DNA from: JBEKCP01 sp050014815
Lineage (GTDB): Bacteria > Planctomycetota > Planctomycetia > Pirellulales > Thermoguttaceae
Assembly (NCBI GenBank): GCA_050014815.1
Contig: JBEKCP010000099.1
Location: 1-12,955, forward strand
DNA length: 12,955 nt
Reading direction: 5' to 3'
Of the stretch, positions 6,000-12,950 are shown piece after piece. The notes beneath the pieces are model-generated. The model was not told the origin of the DNA, did no database searches, and saw nothing but the letters and a program-made list of their open reading frames with translations. Numbering within the stretch: position 1 is the stretch's first letter; each line of letters opens with the position of its first letter. The translations under genes and the position numbers were made by a program.

Positions 6000-6935
6000 G
6001 TGTATCTGTCGCTTCGCGTTCCGCACCTTCCCCTCGAACCTTCGGAAGAAGGTGAAGAAGGCGGCACCCGTTGTCAGAATAAGGTGGTCGAGCCTGACTC
6101 CCGCCGGAACGATGGTGCCGTAGAAGACCGCGTAACGAACATCACGGTGGTTAAACTGCGGCAGGCTGGCGACCCGCTCCATGCTGTCGGGAGAGACAAG
6201 GCCGAGGTCAATCGTGGGCGCGGTCTGCAATTTGACCTCAAGCAGTTGATCCGGAATGTCCGGGAATCGACCGCGGTCCGACCACGACCCCTTCAAACAT
6301 TTGCAGACCGCTTTATGGAGCGCCGCGCCGCGATTTCGTTCCTGGTCGATGCCAGGATTGCGGATTGTCGATCCAACGAGGGTACGCAAGTGCTCGTACA
6401 ACTCTCGAATGGGCAGCATCGGCGCCGACAGCGTCTTCGCAGCGTGGGTCGTGTCGGCGCTCGACACCAGGCGAGACTCATTGACCGGATCGTGACTCCT
6501 CGCCTGATACTTCGTCGTGAGGGTTCCTCTGCGATCGAGCTTGGCAATGACATCCCCCGTCACGACCTTTACTCGCGTGACAACCTGATTGTCATTCACG
6601 CGGATCAGGAGATACCGCCTTGACGATGACACGTCCTCGTTCCAGATTTCCAGATTGTTTGCCTTCTGCACGTACGTATCGCAATTCTGCCCAGGAAATC
6701 GCGGCTTGGTCTTGCGAAAGGACTTCGGCACGGGGTACCCAAGTGCCTCGCAAACGCTCGATTTCAGAACCTTCGACCGAGTGCGGATGGGATAGTTCAG
6801 ATCGAGACCGATGAGGGCCTGATTCAGAATTCGCTGGAGCGTCAAGGTGTCGATGTACAGCTCCGGCCGGGTTTCAAGTGAATCGTAGATCGTTAGACCG
6901 GACGACGCAACGGCTTTCAGCACCTTCGTTGCCAT
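5976..6935 (-). CDS. Predicted type II restriction endonuclease, PD-(D/E)XK fold
   Basis: A 319-residue protein whose most telling feature is PD226-x6-E233-V-K235 (sequence FPDIPDQLLEVKLQ), the catalytic signature of PD-(D/E)XK nucleases, in a region predicted to be a beta hairpin. The N-terminal half is basic and of mixed secondary structure, possibly for DNA recognition. I do not recognise the specific family or its target site. Position supports the call: it converges on the methyltransferase, with the 3' ends overlapping at 5976-5999. The ATG at 6935 is preceded on the minus strand by AGAAGGG at 7-nt spacing, so it is preferred to a TTG seven codons upstream. A sampled line is about 52% GC, the lowest I counted, which suggests horizontal origin. 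A role as a non-restriction nuclease is possible but less likely beside a cognate-looking methylase. Confidence 0.75.
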   Translation of the reverse strand: MATKVLKAVASSGLTIYDSLETRPELYIDTLTLQRILNQALIGLDLNYPIRTRSKVLKSSVCEALGYPVPKSFRKTKPRFPGQNCDTYVQKANNLEIWNEDVSSSRRYLLIRVNDNQVVTRVKVVTGDVIAKLDRRGTLTTKYQARSHDPVNESRLVSSADTTHAAKTLSAPMLPIRELYEHLRTLVGSTIRNPGIDQERNRGAALHKAVCKCLKGSWSDRGRFPDIPDQLLEVKLQTAPTIDLGLVSPDSMERVASLPQFNHRDVRYAVFYGTIVPAGVRLDHLILTTGAAFFTFFRRFEGKVRNAKRQIHLPAGFFD

Positions 6936-7014
6936 TCCTAAACCCTTCTGTGTCAAGTTCGCGCCCCCGGGATCTTCTTGCCTTTCACCTAGCGTATCGC
7001 ATAGCGCGCTCCCC

Positions 7015-7047
7015 TTTGCCCTGGTCGGGCAAATCTAAAGGAGGTGA
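7015..7047 (+). promoter_or_regulatory. Leader hairpin and perfect ribosome site of the integrase
   Basis: TTTGCCC (7015-7021) pairs with GGGCAAA (7027-7033) around TGGTC. Four bases later lies AAAGGAGGTGA (7037-7047), a near-complete match to the 16S anti-Shine-Dalgarno, with GGAGG 6 nt before the ATG at 7051. It is the best ribosome site in the window. The hairpin does not cover the site. The 115-bp region 6936-7050 also has to drive the divergent endonuclease gene, but I see no convincing promoter in it. Confidence 0.6.
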
Positions 7048-7050
7048 CGC

Positions 7051-8346
7051 ATGAGAGCTTCTACGACACGGCAACAACGCCGGAAGTGGGCTGAGTACAA
7101 ACCGCCGGTTCCCCCGATCCCAGGCTTCCCCCTCTCGCCACACGCCACCGGCTGTTGGTGCAAGATGATCGCGGGGAAGTTCCACTACTTCGGACGGTGG
7201 GCCAGGCGCGTCAACGGCAAGCTGGAGCGAATACCAGGCGATGGCTGGGAGGAGGCCCTCAAACTCTACAAGCTCCAAGCCGACGACCTGCACGCCGGGC
7301 GGACGCCCCGCAAGACCGGCGACGAGCTGACGATCATAAACCTGTGCAGCCGCTTCCTCGCCGCAAAGTTGCGACAGGTGGAGGCGGGCGAGATCGCGGC
7401 TCCGACCTTTACCGAGTACAACAAAACGACCGCCCGCCTGATGCGGGTCTTCGGCAAGACGCGGCTGATTGAGGACTTGGCGGCCGGCGATTTCGAGGTT
7501 CTCCGCGCCGACATGGCGAAGACCTTCGGGCCGGTCCGCCTGGGCAACGAGATTCAGCGAGTGCGAACCGTGTTCAAGTACGCCTACGAGAGTCATTTAA
7601 CCGAGCAGGCGATGCGCTTCGGGCCGGCGTTCAAGAAGCCTTCGTCCTTGGTCATGCGGCGGCATCGCGCTGCCGGCGGTGAGAAGATGTTTGAGGCTGC
7701 CGAGTTGCGGCGCGTCCTCGACGCTCTGACGGGGAAGAAGGTTGAGACCGGCCGGACCGACGAGAAGACCGGCAAGCCGGAAACGGTCACGCTGAAAGCA
7801 AATCCGGTGTTGCGCGCGATGATTCTGCTAGGCGTCAACGCCGGGTTCGGAAATGCCGACTGTGCTTCGCTTCCCTTGTCGGCCCTCGACTTAGATCACG
7901 GCTGGGTGAGATTTCCGAGGCCAAAGACGGGAATCGAGCGGCGGTGTCCGTTGTGGCCAGAAACCGTGGAAGTGCTGCGGGCGGCAATCGCCCAGCGGCC
8001 CGAACCCAAACAGGCTGATGCGGCCGACTTGGTGTTCGTGACGACGCATGGCCGCCCGTGGCTTTCCCGCGGCATTGCCAACCCGGTCAGCGTAGCGGCC
8101 CGCAAGGTGATGAAGAAGGTCAAGATTCATCGTGAGGGGATCGGCTTCTACACACTCCGGCACGTCTTCCGGACCATTGCGGATGGGGCGCTGTATCAAG
8201 TCGCCGCGAACTGCATCATGGGACATTCCGACCATACGATGGCCGCAGCGTACCGCGAGCGGATCGACGACAGCCGGCTGACTGCCGTCTCGGAGCACGT
8301 GCGGGCTTGGCTTTGGCCGGAGCATGCGAGCGAAGAAACCAAGTAG
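7051..8346 (+). CDS. Tyrosine recombinase / integrase, divergent active site
   Basis: A 431-residue site-specific recombinase expected to integrate and excise the element that follows it. An N-terminal region with conserved Cys and Trp (GCWCKM, 34-39) is followed by a core-binding SAM-like domain (about 92-185) and a catalytic domain (about 210-415). In the catalytic domain I see Lys292 (PKTG), Arg370-His371 (YTLRHVFRT), His392 (MGHSDHT) and the nucleophile Tyr401 (AAAYRER). Box I, normally GLRxxEL, reads GFGNADC (265-271), so the first catalytic arginine is replaced by Gly267. The usual first His of box II is Tyr367. The length is typical of phage-type integrases and the frame is intact. The start is fixed by the perfect ribosome site. 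It lies at the left edge of the mobile element, which is the usual position next to an attachment site, but no att repeat can be identified from one end. Confidence 0.9.
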   Translation: MRASTTRQQRRKWAEYKPPVPPIPGFPLSPHATGCWCKMIAGKFHYFGRWARRVNGKLERIPGDGWEEALKLYKLQADDLHAGRTPRKTGDELTIINLCSRFLAAKLRQVEAGEIAAPTFTEYNKTTARLMRVFGKTRLIEDLAAGDFEVLRADMAKTFGPVRLGNEIQRVRTVFKYAYESHLTEQAMRFGPAFKKPSSLVMRRHRAAGGEKMFEAAELRRVLDALTGKKVETGRTDEKTGKPETVTLKANPVLRAMILLGVNAGFGNADCASLPLSALDLDHGWVRFPRPKTGIERRCPLWPETVEVLRAAIAQRPEPKQADAADLVFVTTHGRPWLSRGIANPVSVAARKVMKKVKIHREGIGFYTLRHVFRTIADGALYQVAANCIMGHSDHTMAAAYRERIDDSRLTAVSEHVRAWLWPEHASEETK

Positions 8347-8383
8347 AATAAGTATCGGGTAGGCGGGTAGCTCTCGCCGCACG

Positions 8384-8433
8384 GCCGCCCGGCGCGGGCT
8401 CGGAAGCATCATCGCCGAGTTCTGCCGGGCGGC
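8384..8433. other. Long GC-rich hairpin after the integrase gene
   Basis: GCCGCCCGGC (8384-8393) and GCCGGGCGGC (8424-8433) are perfectly complementary over 10 bp. An inner stem CTCGG (8399-8403) / CCGAG (8415-8419) is nested inside. It lies in the 114-bp gap between the integrase stop and the next start. There is no T tract. It could be a Rho-type or stabilising structure, an operator, or part of an attachment or processing site. Confidence 0.6.
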
Positions 8434-8460
8434 TGGCCCTCACACGAAAGGATGACGACC

Positions 8461-9234
8461 ATGTTTCCCTTGAACAACGACCCCATCGAAAGTTGTGCCA
8501 CGGACTCGATTGCCCCCAATGACCTTCGCGCCGCCAAGCTCCGGCTCGCCAAGGCTTCCCGCATCCGTTTGCTCGCTAGCGACGCGGATTACATACGGCT
8601 GCCGCTACGGGAACTGACCAACGCGGACGGCCGCGCGATTTGGGAACTCTCCGAAGCCAAGCTCCTAAGTTACGTCCACGAGCCTGGAGACCCCGAGGTC
8701 TTCGTGTTCGCGGGACCGCGCCTCGCTGATCGGTGCGACGAACAGACCGCAGCCGGGCAGCCCGCCAAGCGAGCCGCCCCGCGGCCGAATGCTGCGAGCA
8801 TACTTCCAGGAAAGCCGCGGACCCGTGCCAAACGCCCCGGCGGCGGTTCGACGCCGGGGGACGAATTGGTGTTGGGGGCGCTGCGGAGCTACCACAGCCA
8901 CGAACCAGGCGGCGGCACCGACAACCACGAACCTGCATCGCTCGACGAACTAGCGAAGCTCTCTGGCCAGAGCAAGTCAACAGTTTCCCGGTTTCTGAAA
9001 AAGAAGTTCCCAAAGGGGGGCGGCCTATTTGGTCACAGAGCCTACAAGGCCGCCGTGTTGCGGAGGGATATAGACCGCCTGCTCGACGGATGGGAGGGCG
9101 AGAAGCCCGGCAGAAACGCCGAACGGAAGCGGGATGAAGTCAATCGGCAACTCGCCGTGCGGGCCGAGACGCCTCCGCTGGCCCACCTGATGGGACAGCA
9201 TCGGAAGCTAAAACCTCCGCAGTCCGGCGACTAG
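8461..9234 (+). CDS. Helix-turn-helix protein, element-encoded, function unknown
   Basis: A 257-residue protein I do not recognise as a named family. Residues 160-181 (SLDELAKLSGQSKSTVSRFLKK) form a good helix-turn-helix of the winged or Crp/MarR-like type and suggest DNA binding. The N-terminal part (about 20-90) is a compact alpha/beta-looking segment rich in charged residues. It is joined to the HTH by a Pro, Arg and Gly-rich stretch (about 98-135) that is probably disordered. The C-terminal tail is basic. The ATG at 8461 is preferred because AAAGGA (8447-8452) lies 8 nt upstream. An ATG at 8452 overlaps that site. Its place directly after the integrase and before the Xis-like gene suggests a regulator of the element or a replication initiator-like protein. 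The HTH is clear, but the role is inference. Confidence 0.7.
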   Translation: MFPLNNDPIESCATDSIAPNDLRAAKLRLAKASRIRLLASDADYIRLPLRELTNADGRAIWELSEAKLLSYVHEPGDPEVFVFAGPRLADRCDEQTAAGQPAKRAAPRPNAASILPGKPRTRAKRPGGGSTPGDELVLGALRSYHSHEPGGGTDNHEPASLDELAKLSGQSKSTVSRFLKKKFPKGGGLFGHRAYKAAVLRRDIDRLLDGWEGEKPGRNAERKRDEVNRQLAVRAETPPLAHLMGQHRKLKPPQSGD

Positions 9235-9264
9235 CCTGTCCGCCCCATCTCATCGGGAGCGGTG

Positions 9265-9372
9265 CCGTTGCAGCGTTGCACGTACAGTGCATGCGCCGTG
9301 CAACGTGCAATGGGTCTTCTCAAGCCCGTCTCGGCGGCCTTTCCGCCCATCTCGTCCGTGCAGCATGCAACG
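9265..9372. repeat. Cluster of TGCAACG / CGTTGCA heptamers
   Basis: CGTTGCA occurs at 9266-9272 and 9274-9280. Its complement TGCAACG occurs at 9299-9305 and 9366-9372, with a one-base variant TGCAATG at 9306-9312. The first four form an imperfect dyad, with pairs at 7-8 bp spacing on each side of a TGCATGC centre. The cluster lies upstream of the Xis-like gene, in a 191-bp gap without another gene, and is probably a protein-binding array. Confidence 0.6.
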
Positions 9373-9425
9373 TCGGCACCCTTTATGGGCGACGCAAGAA
9401 GACACGCTTGGACGAGGGCGAACAC

Positions 9426-9668
9426 GTGACCTACGGGATCAAAGACCTAGCCGAGCGCTACGCGGTTGGCGAGCACACGGTACTTGGATGGATTCATAGC
9501 GGGCAACTCAAGGCCATCAACGTAAACCGGAGCGGGGACGGCCCACCGCGGTGGAGGATCACGCCCGAAGCGCTGGAGGCGTTCGAGTTGCTACGAACTC
9601 CCTGTCCGCTCCCTCCTCCCGCACGGCGGCGAAGGCAACCGGCGGAGGTCATTGAGTTCTACAAATAG
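9426..9668 (+). CDS. Excisionase-like helix-turn-helix protein (Xis/AlpA type)
   Basis: An 80-residue protein with one MerR-like or excisionase-type winged helix. YGIKDLAERYAVGEHTVLGW (3-22) is the helix-turn-helix, IHSGQLKAINV (23-33) the turn into the wing, and RWRITPEALEAFELLRT (42-58) the closing helix. The tail has an arginine run (67-70). Proteins of this size and fold direct excision or control integrase genes in many integrative elements. I chose the GTG at 9426, with GAGGG (9414-9418) 7 nt upstream, because the longer open frame from 9276 translates the TGCAACG repeat array and has no domain character. The sequence CTCGTCC (9351-9357) can pair with GGACGAG (9410-9416), partly covering the ribosome site. 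Confidence 0.75.
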   Translation: MTYGIKDLAERYAVGEHTVLGWIHSGQLKAINVNRSGDGPPRWRITPEALEAFELLRTPCPLPPPARRRRQPAEVIEFYK

Positions 9669-9737
9669 GAGATGCCTAGTACGGCCGTACGGCCGGCAAC
9701 CGGACAATCTAACGCTGCGTAAAGCAGCCGACCAACG

Positions 9738-9840
9738 GAGGAGCGACCCGCGGTTGGCGCGAGGCTCGTAGCCCACGCCGCCTGGTGAGTTGCTCCTCAA
9801 AACGTATCCGGGCAACATTCAACCAAACACGAGGAGCGAA
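9738..9840 (+). promoter_or_regulatory. Leader RNA with competing anti-Shine-Dalgarno pairings
   Basis: The 9-nt sequence GAGGAGCGA occurs twice, at 9738-9746 and at 9831-9839, where it is the Shine-Dalgarno site of the next gene. Between them GTTGCTCCTC (9789-9798) is complementary to both: 10 pairs with the upstream copy and 9 with the ribosome site, each including one G-U. Pairing with the first copy would enclose a hairpin (GGCG 9756-9759 / CGCC 9776-9779, inner GGCT / AGCC 9763-9773) and free the ribosome site. Pairing with the second would hide it. This is the layout of a translational switch. No ligand or sensor domain is recognised. Confidence 0.5.
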
Positions 9841-9843
9841 ACG

Positions 9844-10377
9844 ATGAAGGCCAAAACGAAGGACAAGCCCAACAACAAACAGAAAGGCAAGTCGAATGAC
9901 CAGGCACTCGGCCAGTCCAAAACAGAGACAGCGCCCCCCGAGAAATTCGAGGAGGCGGACTATGACCGCCTGCAGCGAATCATGACATCGAAGGACGCAA
10001 CCGCGCTGTTCGCCAAAATGCGCAGGGCACTCAACCGGTCCGATTGGAAGCCAGCGCCCCAGAAGTGGCCCGAGGACGAGGGTGAGAAGTTGGACCCGCT
10101 GTTCAACCGCCTGGAGCGGCTGAAGCTGCTGAAGACGTTCCGCTCGACCTGCTGGATCAGCTATGAGGAGATCTTTCCTTTCATTGAGGAGCTGATCGGC
10201 CTCGTGCATGAACTGGCCGAAGTTTTGGGCGAGTGCGGCCCGCGCATGTTCTGCATGCACAAGGGCACCGGCCTGCGAGAGTGGCGCGATGTCCTGCTGG
10301 AACTGATTGAGGATAGCGACACGTTTCGCGCGGCGGCCTTGGACATGTTCAAGTGGACCAGACGAGGGGCGAGGTGA
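9844..10377 (+). CDS. Hypothetical protein, lysine-rich tail plus helical domain
   Basis: A 177-residue protein I do not recognise. Residues 1-35 are Lys, Asn, Gln and Ser-rich and probably disordered. Residues 36-175 look mostly helical, with amphipathic stretches such as LDPLFNRLERLKLLKTF (83-99) and IFPFIEELIGLVHELAEVL (110-128). Two cysteines (131, 137) flank a short loop. There is no signal peptide or membrane segment. The ATG at 9844 has AGGAG (9832-9836) 7 nt upstream, and the open frame back to 9790 has no support. The following gene begins 4 nt after the stop, so the two are probably translated together. The location between the Xis-like gene and the primase-helicase suggests an accessory role in replication or regulation of the element, but nothing in the sequence shows this. 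Confidence 0.7.
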   Translation: MKAKTKDKPNNKQKGKSNDQALGQSKTETAPPEKFEEADYDRLQRIMTSKDATALFAKMRRALNRSDWKPAPQKWPEDEGEKLDPLFNRLERLKLLKTFRSTCWISYEEIFPFIEELIGLVHELAEVLGECGPRMFCMHKGTGLREWRDVLLELIEDSDTFRAAALDMFKWTRRGAR

Positions 10378-10381
10378 AATC

Positions 10382-10690
10382 ATGCCAAAGATAGGAACCA
10401 CTAAACTGCACTCACCGAAGCCGACCGTTGCGAAACCCGACCAGCCTAAGGCGGTGAAGGGAGTTGATTTAACCGACAGAGACTACCACCTTTGCGTCTG
10501 GCCACTCGTCAAGATCGTGACCTGGTTCGCGGAGGACGCGGATCGTGCCTTTCGCACCTACCTCCGGGAGCCGTTCAGCCATGACAGGCGGGCCATCGTG
10601 CAAGTCGAGCTACTGGCCGCGCTTGCCAAAGCCGCCAAGTCATTGCACGGGGCCATCAAAGAGATCCTCCCGGGAGTTGACAACAGGTGA
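10382..10690 (+). CDS. Hypothetical small helical protein
   Basis: A 102-residue protein of unknown family. The first 28 residues are Lys and Pro-rich and probably flexible. Residues 33-95 look like two or three helices (RDYHLCVWPLVKIVTWFAEDADRAF region, then AIVQVELLAALAKAAKSLHGAIKEIL). The start ATG lies 4 nt after the previous stop, and its Shine-Dalgarno site GAGGTGA (10371-10377) contains that stop codon, which indicates translational coupling. Like the upstream protein it pairs a lysine-rich flexible N-terminus with a helical body, so the two may form a complex. That is inference. The frame is intact and nothing suggests a truncated larger protein. Confidence 0.65.
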   Translation: MPKIGTTKLHSPKPTVAKPDQPKAVKGVDLTDRDYHLCVWPLVKIVTWFAEDADRAFRTYLREPFSHDRRAIVQVELLAALAKAAKSLHGAIKEILPGVDNR

Positions 10691-10744
10691 ACCCGAGGAA
10701 TAAACGAAACATCGCCGCCTTGCAAACGGCGACGGTCCGGCCGA

Positions 10745-10802
10745 GCGAACGGTGCTCCATCCTTCGCCGTTCGCCGGTCGGGCCATTGAATCGAAGGATG
10801 GA
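10745..10802 (+). promoter_or_regulatory. Pseudoknot-like leader covering the primase-helicase ribosome site
   Basis: Two perfect stems interlock. GCGAACGG (10745-10752) pairs with CCGTTCGC (10767-10774). TCCATCCTTCG (10756-10766), lying wholly in the loop of the first stem, pairs with CGAAGGATGGA (10792-10802). The second stem contains the entire Shine-Dalgarno site GAAGGA (10793-10798) and ends 3 nt before the ATG at 10806. The order is that of an H-type pseudoknot with no base between the two arms at 10766/10767. The full 11-bp stem may be too long for the 3-nt loop to span, so the stems could instead be alternatives. A further small hairpin TCGCCG/CGGCGA lies at 10712-10732. Confidence 0.5.
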
Positions 10803-10805
10803 CAG

Positions 10806-12840
10806 ATGCCGAAAGTACAGTCACAACTCCCTGTAAACGCCATGGACCTTGCAAACCTCCGTGCATCCGGGCTGAACGACGCGACGATCCGGGGGAATCG
10901 GTTACGCACCGAGAACGGCGCGCTGGTGTTCCCCTATCGCGACCTGGACGGCAAGGTGAACGGCTTCGCCCGCACACGCCCGCACGTTCCGCGGGTGCTC
11001 AACGGTAAGCCGGCTAAATATGAGCAACCCAAAGGGTCGCCCCTCCGCGCATACTTCCCCGCCGCGAGCCTGACAAAGCTTCGCGACGGTACAAACCCGG
11101 TCTTCTTCACGGAGGGGGAGAAGAAGGCGATTGCTCTCTCGCAGATTGGCCTCGCGGCTGTTGGGATCGGGGGCGTCTGGTGCGGCTGCAAGAAGGGCAC
11201 CGACGAACTGATTGACGACCTAGCGGCCATCGACTGGAGCGGCCGCGACGCTTACATCGTGTTCGACTACGAGGCGAAAGCAAAGACTAGGCGAGACGTG
11301 GATTCCGCCGGACGACGGCTCGCCAAGGCGCTGAGGGCCGCGGGAGCAAGAGAGGTTTACGGCGTCGATCTTCCGCCCGGACCCAACGGCGGTAGGCAAG
11401 GCGTCGATGACTTCCTGGTCGCGCATGGCGACGAGGCGCTCCGGGAATTGATCGAGTCGGCTCATCCCGTTCCGGCGAGCGGGCAGCCGCCGATGCCCGG
11501 CGAGAATAAGGTCGTCTACCAGGAGGTAGCCGAAGAGTTCCTGGAAAAGTACAAGCATGACGGCGTAGCGACGCTGCGGAGTTGGCACGGCGACTGGTGG
11601 CGGTGGGACGGCCTGGCCTGGAAGGAGGTCCCCGACGATGAAGTCAAGGCCGCACTCGTCCGCTTGGTTTCGACGCACACGGCGAGCCCTTCGGGAACCG
11701 CAGTCAACGACATCTTGATGGTCGTGCGAAGCCAGATCATGCTGCCGGCCACCACCCAGCCGCCAAGTTGGCTGTCGGACGGGGGCGCAAAAAGCGCAGC
11801 GGACTACGTCGCGCTGCAAAACGGCGTCCTGCACCTCTCGCCGCTGCTGAATGGCAAACCCGTCAAGCTGCGGCCGCTGACGCCGCGTTTCTTCGCTACC
11901 GCGGCGCTACCTTTCGGTTTCGACCCGAAAGCCCGATGCCCGCGATGGCGGGCGTTCCTGGAATCGGTGTGGGGCAAGGATGCCGAGTCCGTCAGCACGT
12001 TGCAAGACTTCTTCGGCTACGCGCTCTCCGCCCGGACGGACCAGCAGAAGATCGGAATGCTCATCGGCCCGCCCCGCAGCGGCAAGGGCACTATCGCCAA
12101 CGTCCTGACGGGCCTCGTCGGTCAAGAGAACGCCTGCTCCCCCACGCTCGCGAGCCTCAGCACGCAATTCGGCTTGCAGTCGCTGATTGGCAAGTCGCTG
12201 GCCGTGATCGCGGACGCGCGCCTCTCCGGTAGAACCGACATTTCGCAGGTTGTGGAGCGGCTTTTGTCGATCAGCGGCGAGGACCGGCAGACCATAGATC
12301 GGAAGTACAAGGACCCCTGGACCGGCAAATTGGGTGCTCGGTTTCTGCTTCTGTCCAATGAGGTGCCGCGGTTCACTGACGCGAGCACCGCAATAGCCAC
12401 TCGCATGGTGCTGCTGCGGCTNNNNNNNNNNNNNNNNCAAGGAGGACTTGAGTCTCGGGACCCGGCTCGCGGAGGAACTGCCGGGCATCTTCCTGTGGTC
12501 CGTGGAGGGTTGGCGGAGGCTGGCGAAACGAGGGTATTTCGTGCAGCCGAAAAGCGGAGACGCGCTGGTTCGGGAGTTGGAAGACCTGGCGAGCCCGGTG
12601 CGGGCGTTCGTCCGCGAGAAGTGCAAGCTGGGCGCGGGGCTGTCCGTCAAGAAAACGACCTTGTACCTCGCTTGGGAGCGTTGGTGCCGAACGAAGGGAT
12701 TTTCGCACCCGACTACCGAACCGGTGTTCGGGCGTGACCTGCGAGCCGCCTTTTCGACGCTACGCGAGGGTCGATTCGGCCCGCGTGAGGGAAGCCGTGT
12801 CAGATACTACGTAGGGCTCAGTTTGATCTCGCCGGGGTAG
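10806..12840 (+). CDS. Toprim-SF3 primase-helicase (D5-like), interrupted by an assembly gap
   Basis: A large replication protein, about 678 residues when joined across the N run. Residues about 95-215 form a Toprim-like (DUF3854-type) domain with FFTEGEKKA (100-108, acidic Glu103), VFDYEA (152-157) and GVDDFL (199-204). Residues about 375-538 form a superfamily 3 helicase: Walker A GPPRSGKGT (421-429), Walker B-like LAVIAD (465-470), sensor LLLSNEVPRF (514-523) and arginine ATRMVLLR (531-538). After the gap the D5-type C-terminal region resumes at 12439 as KEDLSLGTRLAEELPGI, in a different frame, and ends at 12840. The family pattern between LRL and KED is about six residues, so the true gap is probably 18 bases rather than 16, and the shift is an artefact. 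Start ATG 10806 follows GAAGGA by 7 nt. It likely primes and unwinds the excised element. Confidence 0.88.
12422..12437. other. Run of 16 undetermined bases within the helicase gene
   Basis: Sixteen N interrupt the SF3 helicase frame directly after the conserved RMVLLRL sequence. Coding character continues on both sides, but the frame differs, so the run length is not the true length. Confidence 0.99.
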
Positions 12841-12842
12841 CC

Positions 12843-12950
12843 GTGTCCAGGTGTGTCCACATGGACACAAGGTTGTAGACCAATGTGAGAGGGTGCAGAA
12901 CGAAAAGGACAGAAAGAATAGAGAACACAATGTGTGTCCACCTGGACACA
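12843..12950. repeat. Two TGTGTCCA-N2-TGGACACA dyads plus a half-site
   Basis: The same 8+8 dyad occurs at 12852-12869 (centre CA) and 12933-12950 (centre CC), 81 bp apart, with an extra half-site GTGTCCA at 12843-12849. Between them is a purine-rich stretch (about 12885-12930). They follow the primase-helicase stop in a 115-bp stretch with no gene, running to the window edge. They resemble operators or replication-origin binding sites. No T tract makes a terminator. Confidence 0.65.

Noticed and set aside
6951..6956. TTGACA on the minus strand as -35 box of the endonuclease gene.
   Set aside because: A -10 box at normal spacing would fall on the start codon, and no -10-like sequence is there.
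6985..7047. TCACCT (6985-6990) could pair with AGGTGA in the integrase ribosome site.
   Set aside because: Only 6 bp, with no extension and a more stable local hairpin between, so it is likely chance.
9706..9760. Possible integron attC site, because ATCTAAC fits the RYYYAAC core and hairpins follow.
   Set aside because: No matching GTTRRRY core at the proper distance (GTTGGCG fails), and the integrase is not of the IntI type.
9709..10401. Minus-strand frame of 230 codons opposite the 9844 gene.
   Set aside because: Lacks a ribosome site. The plus-strand gene has a strong one and is coupled to the next gene.
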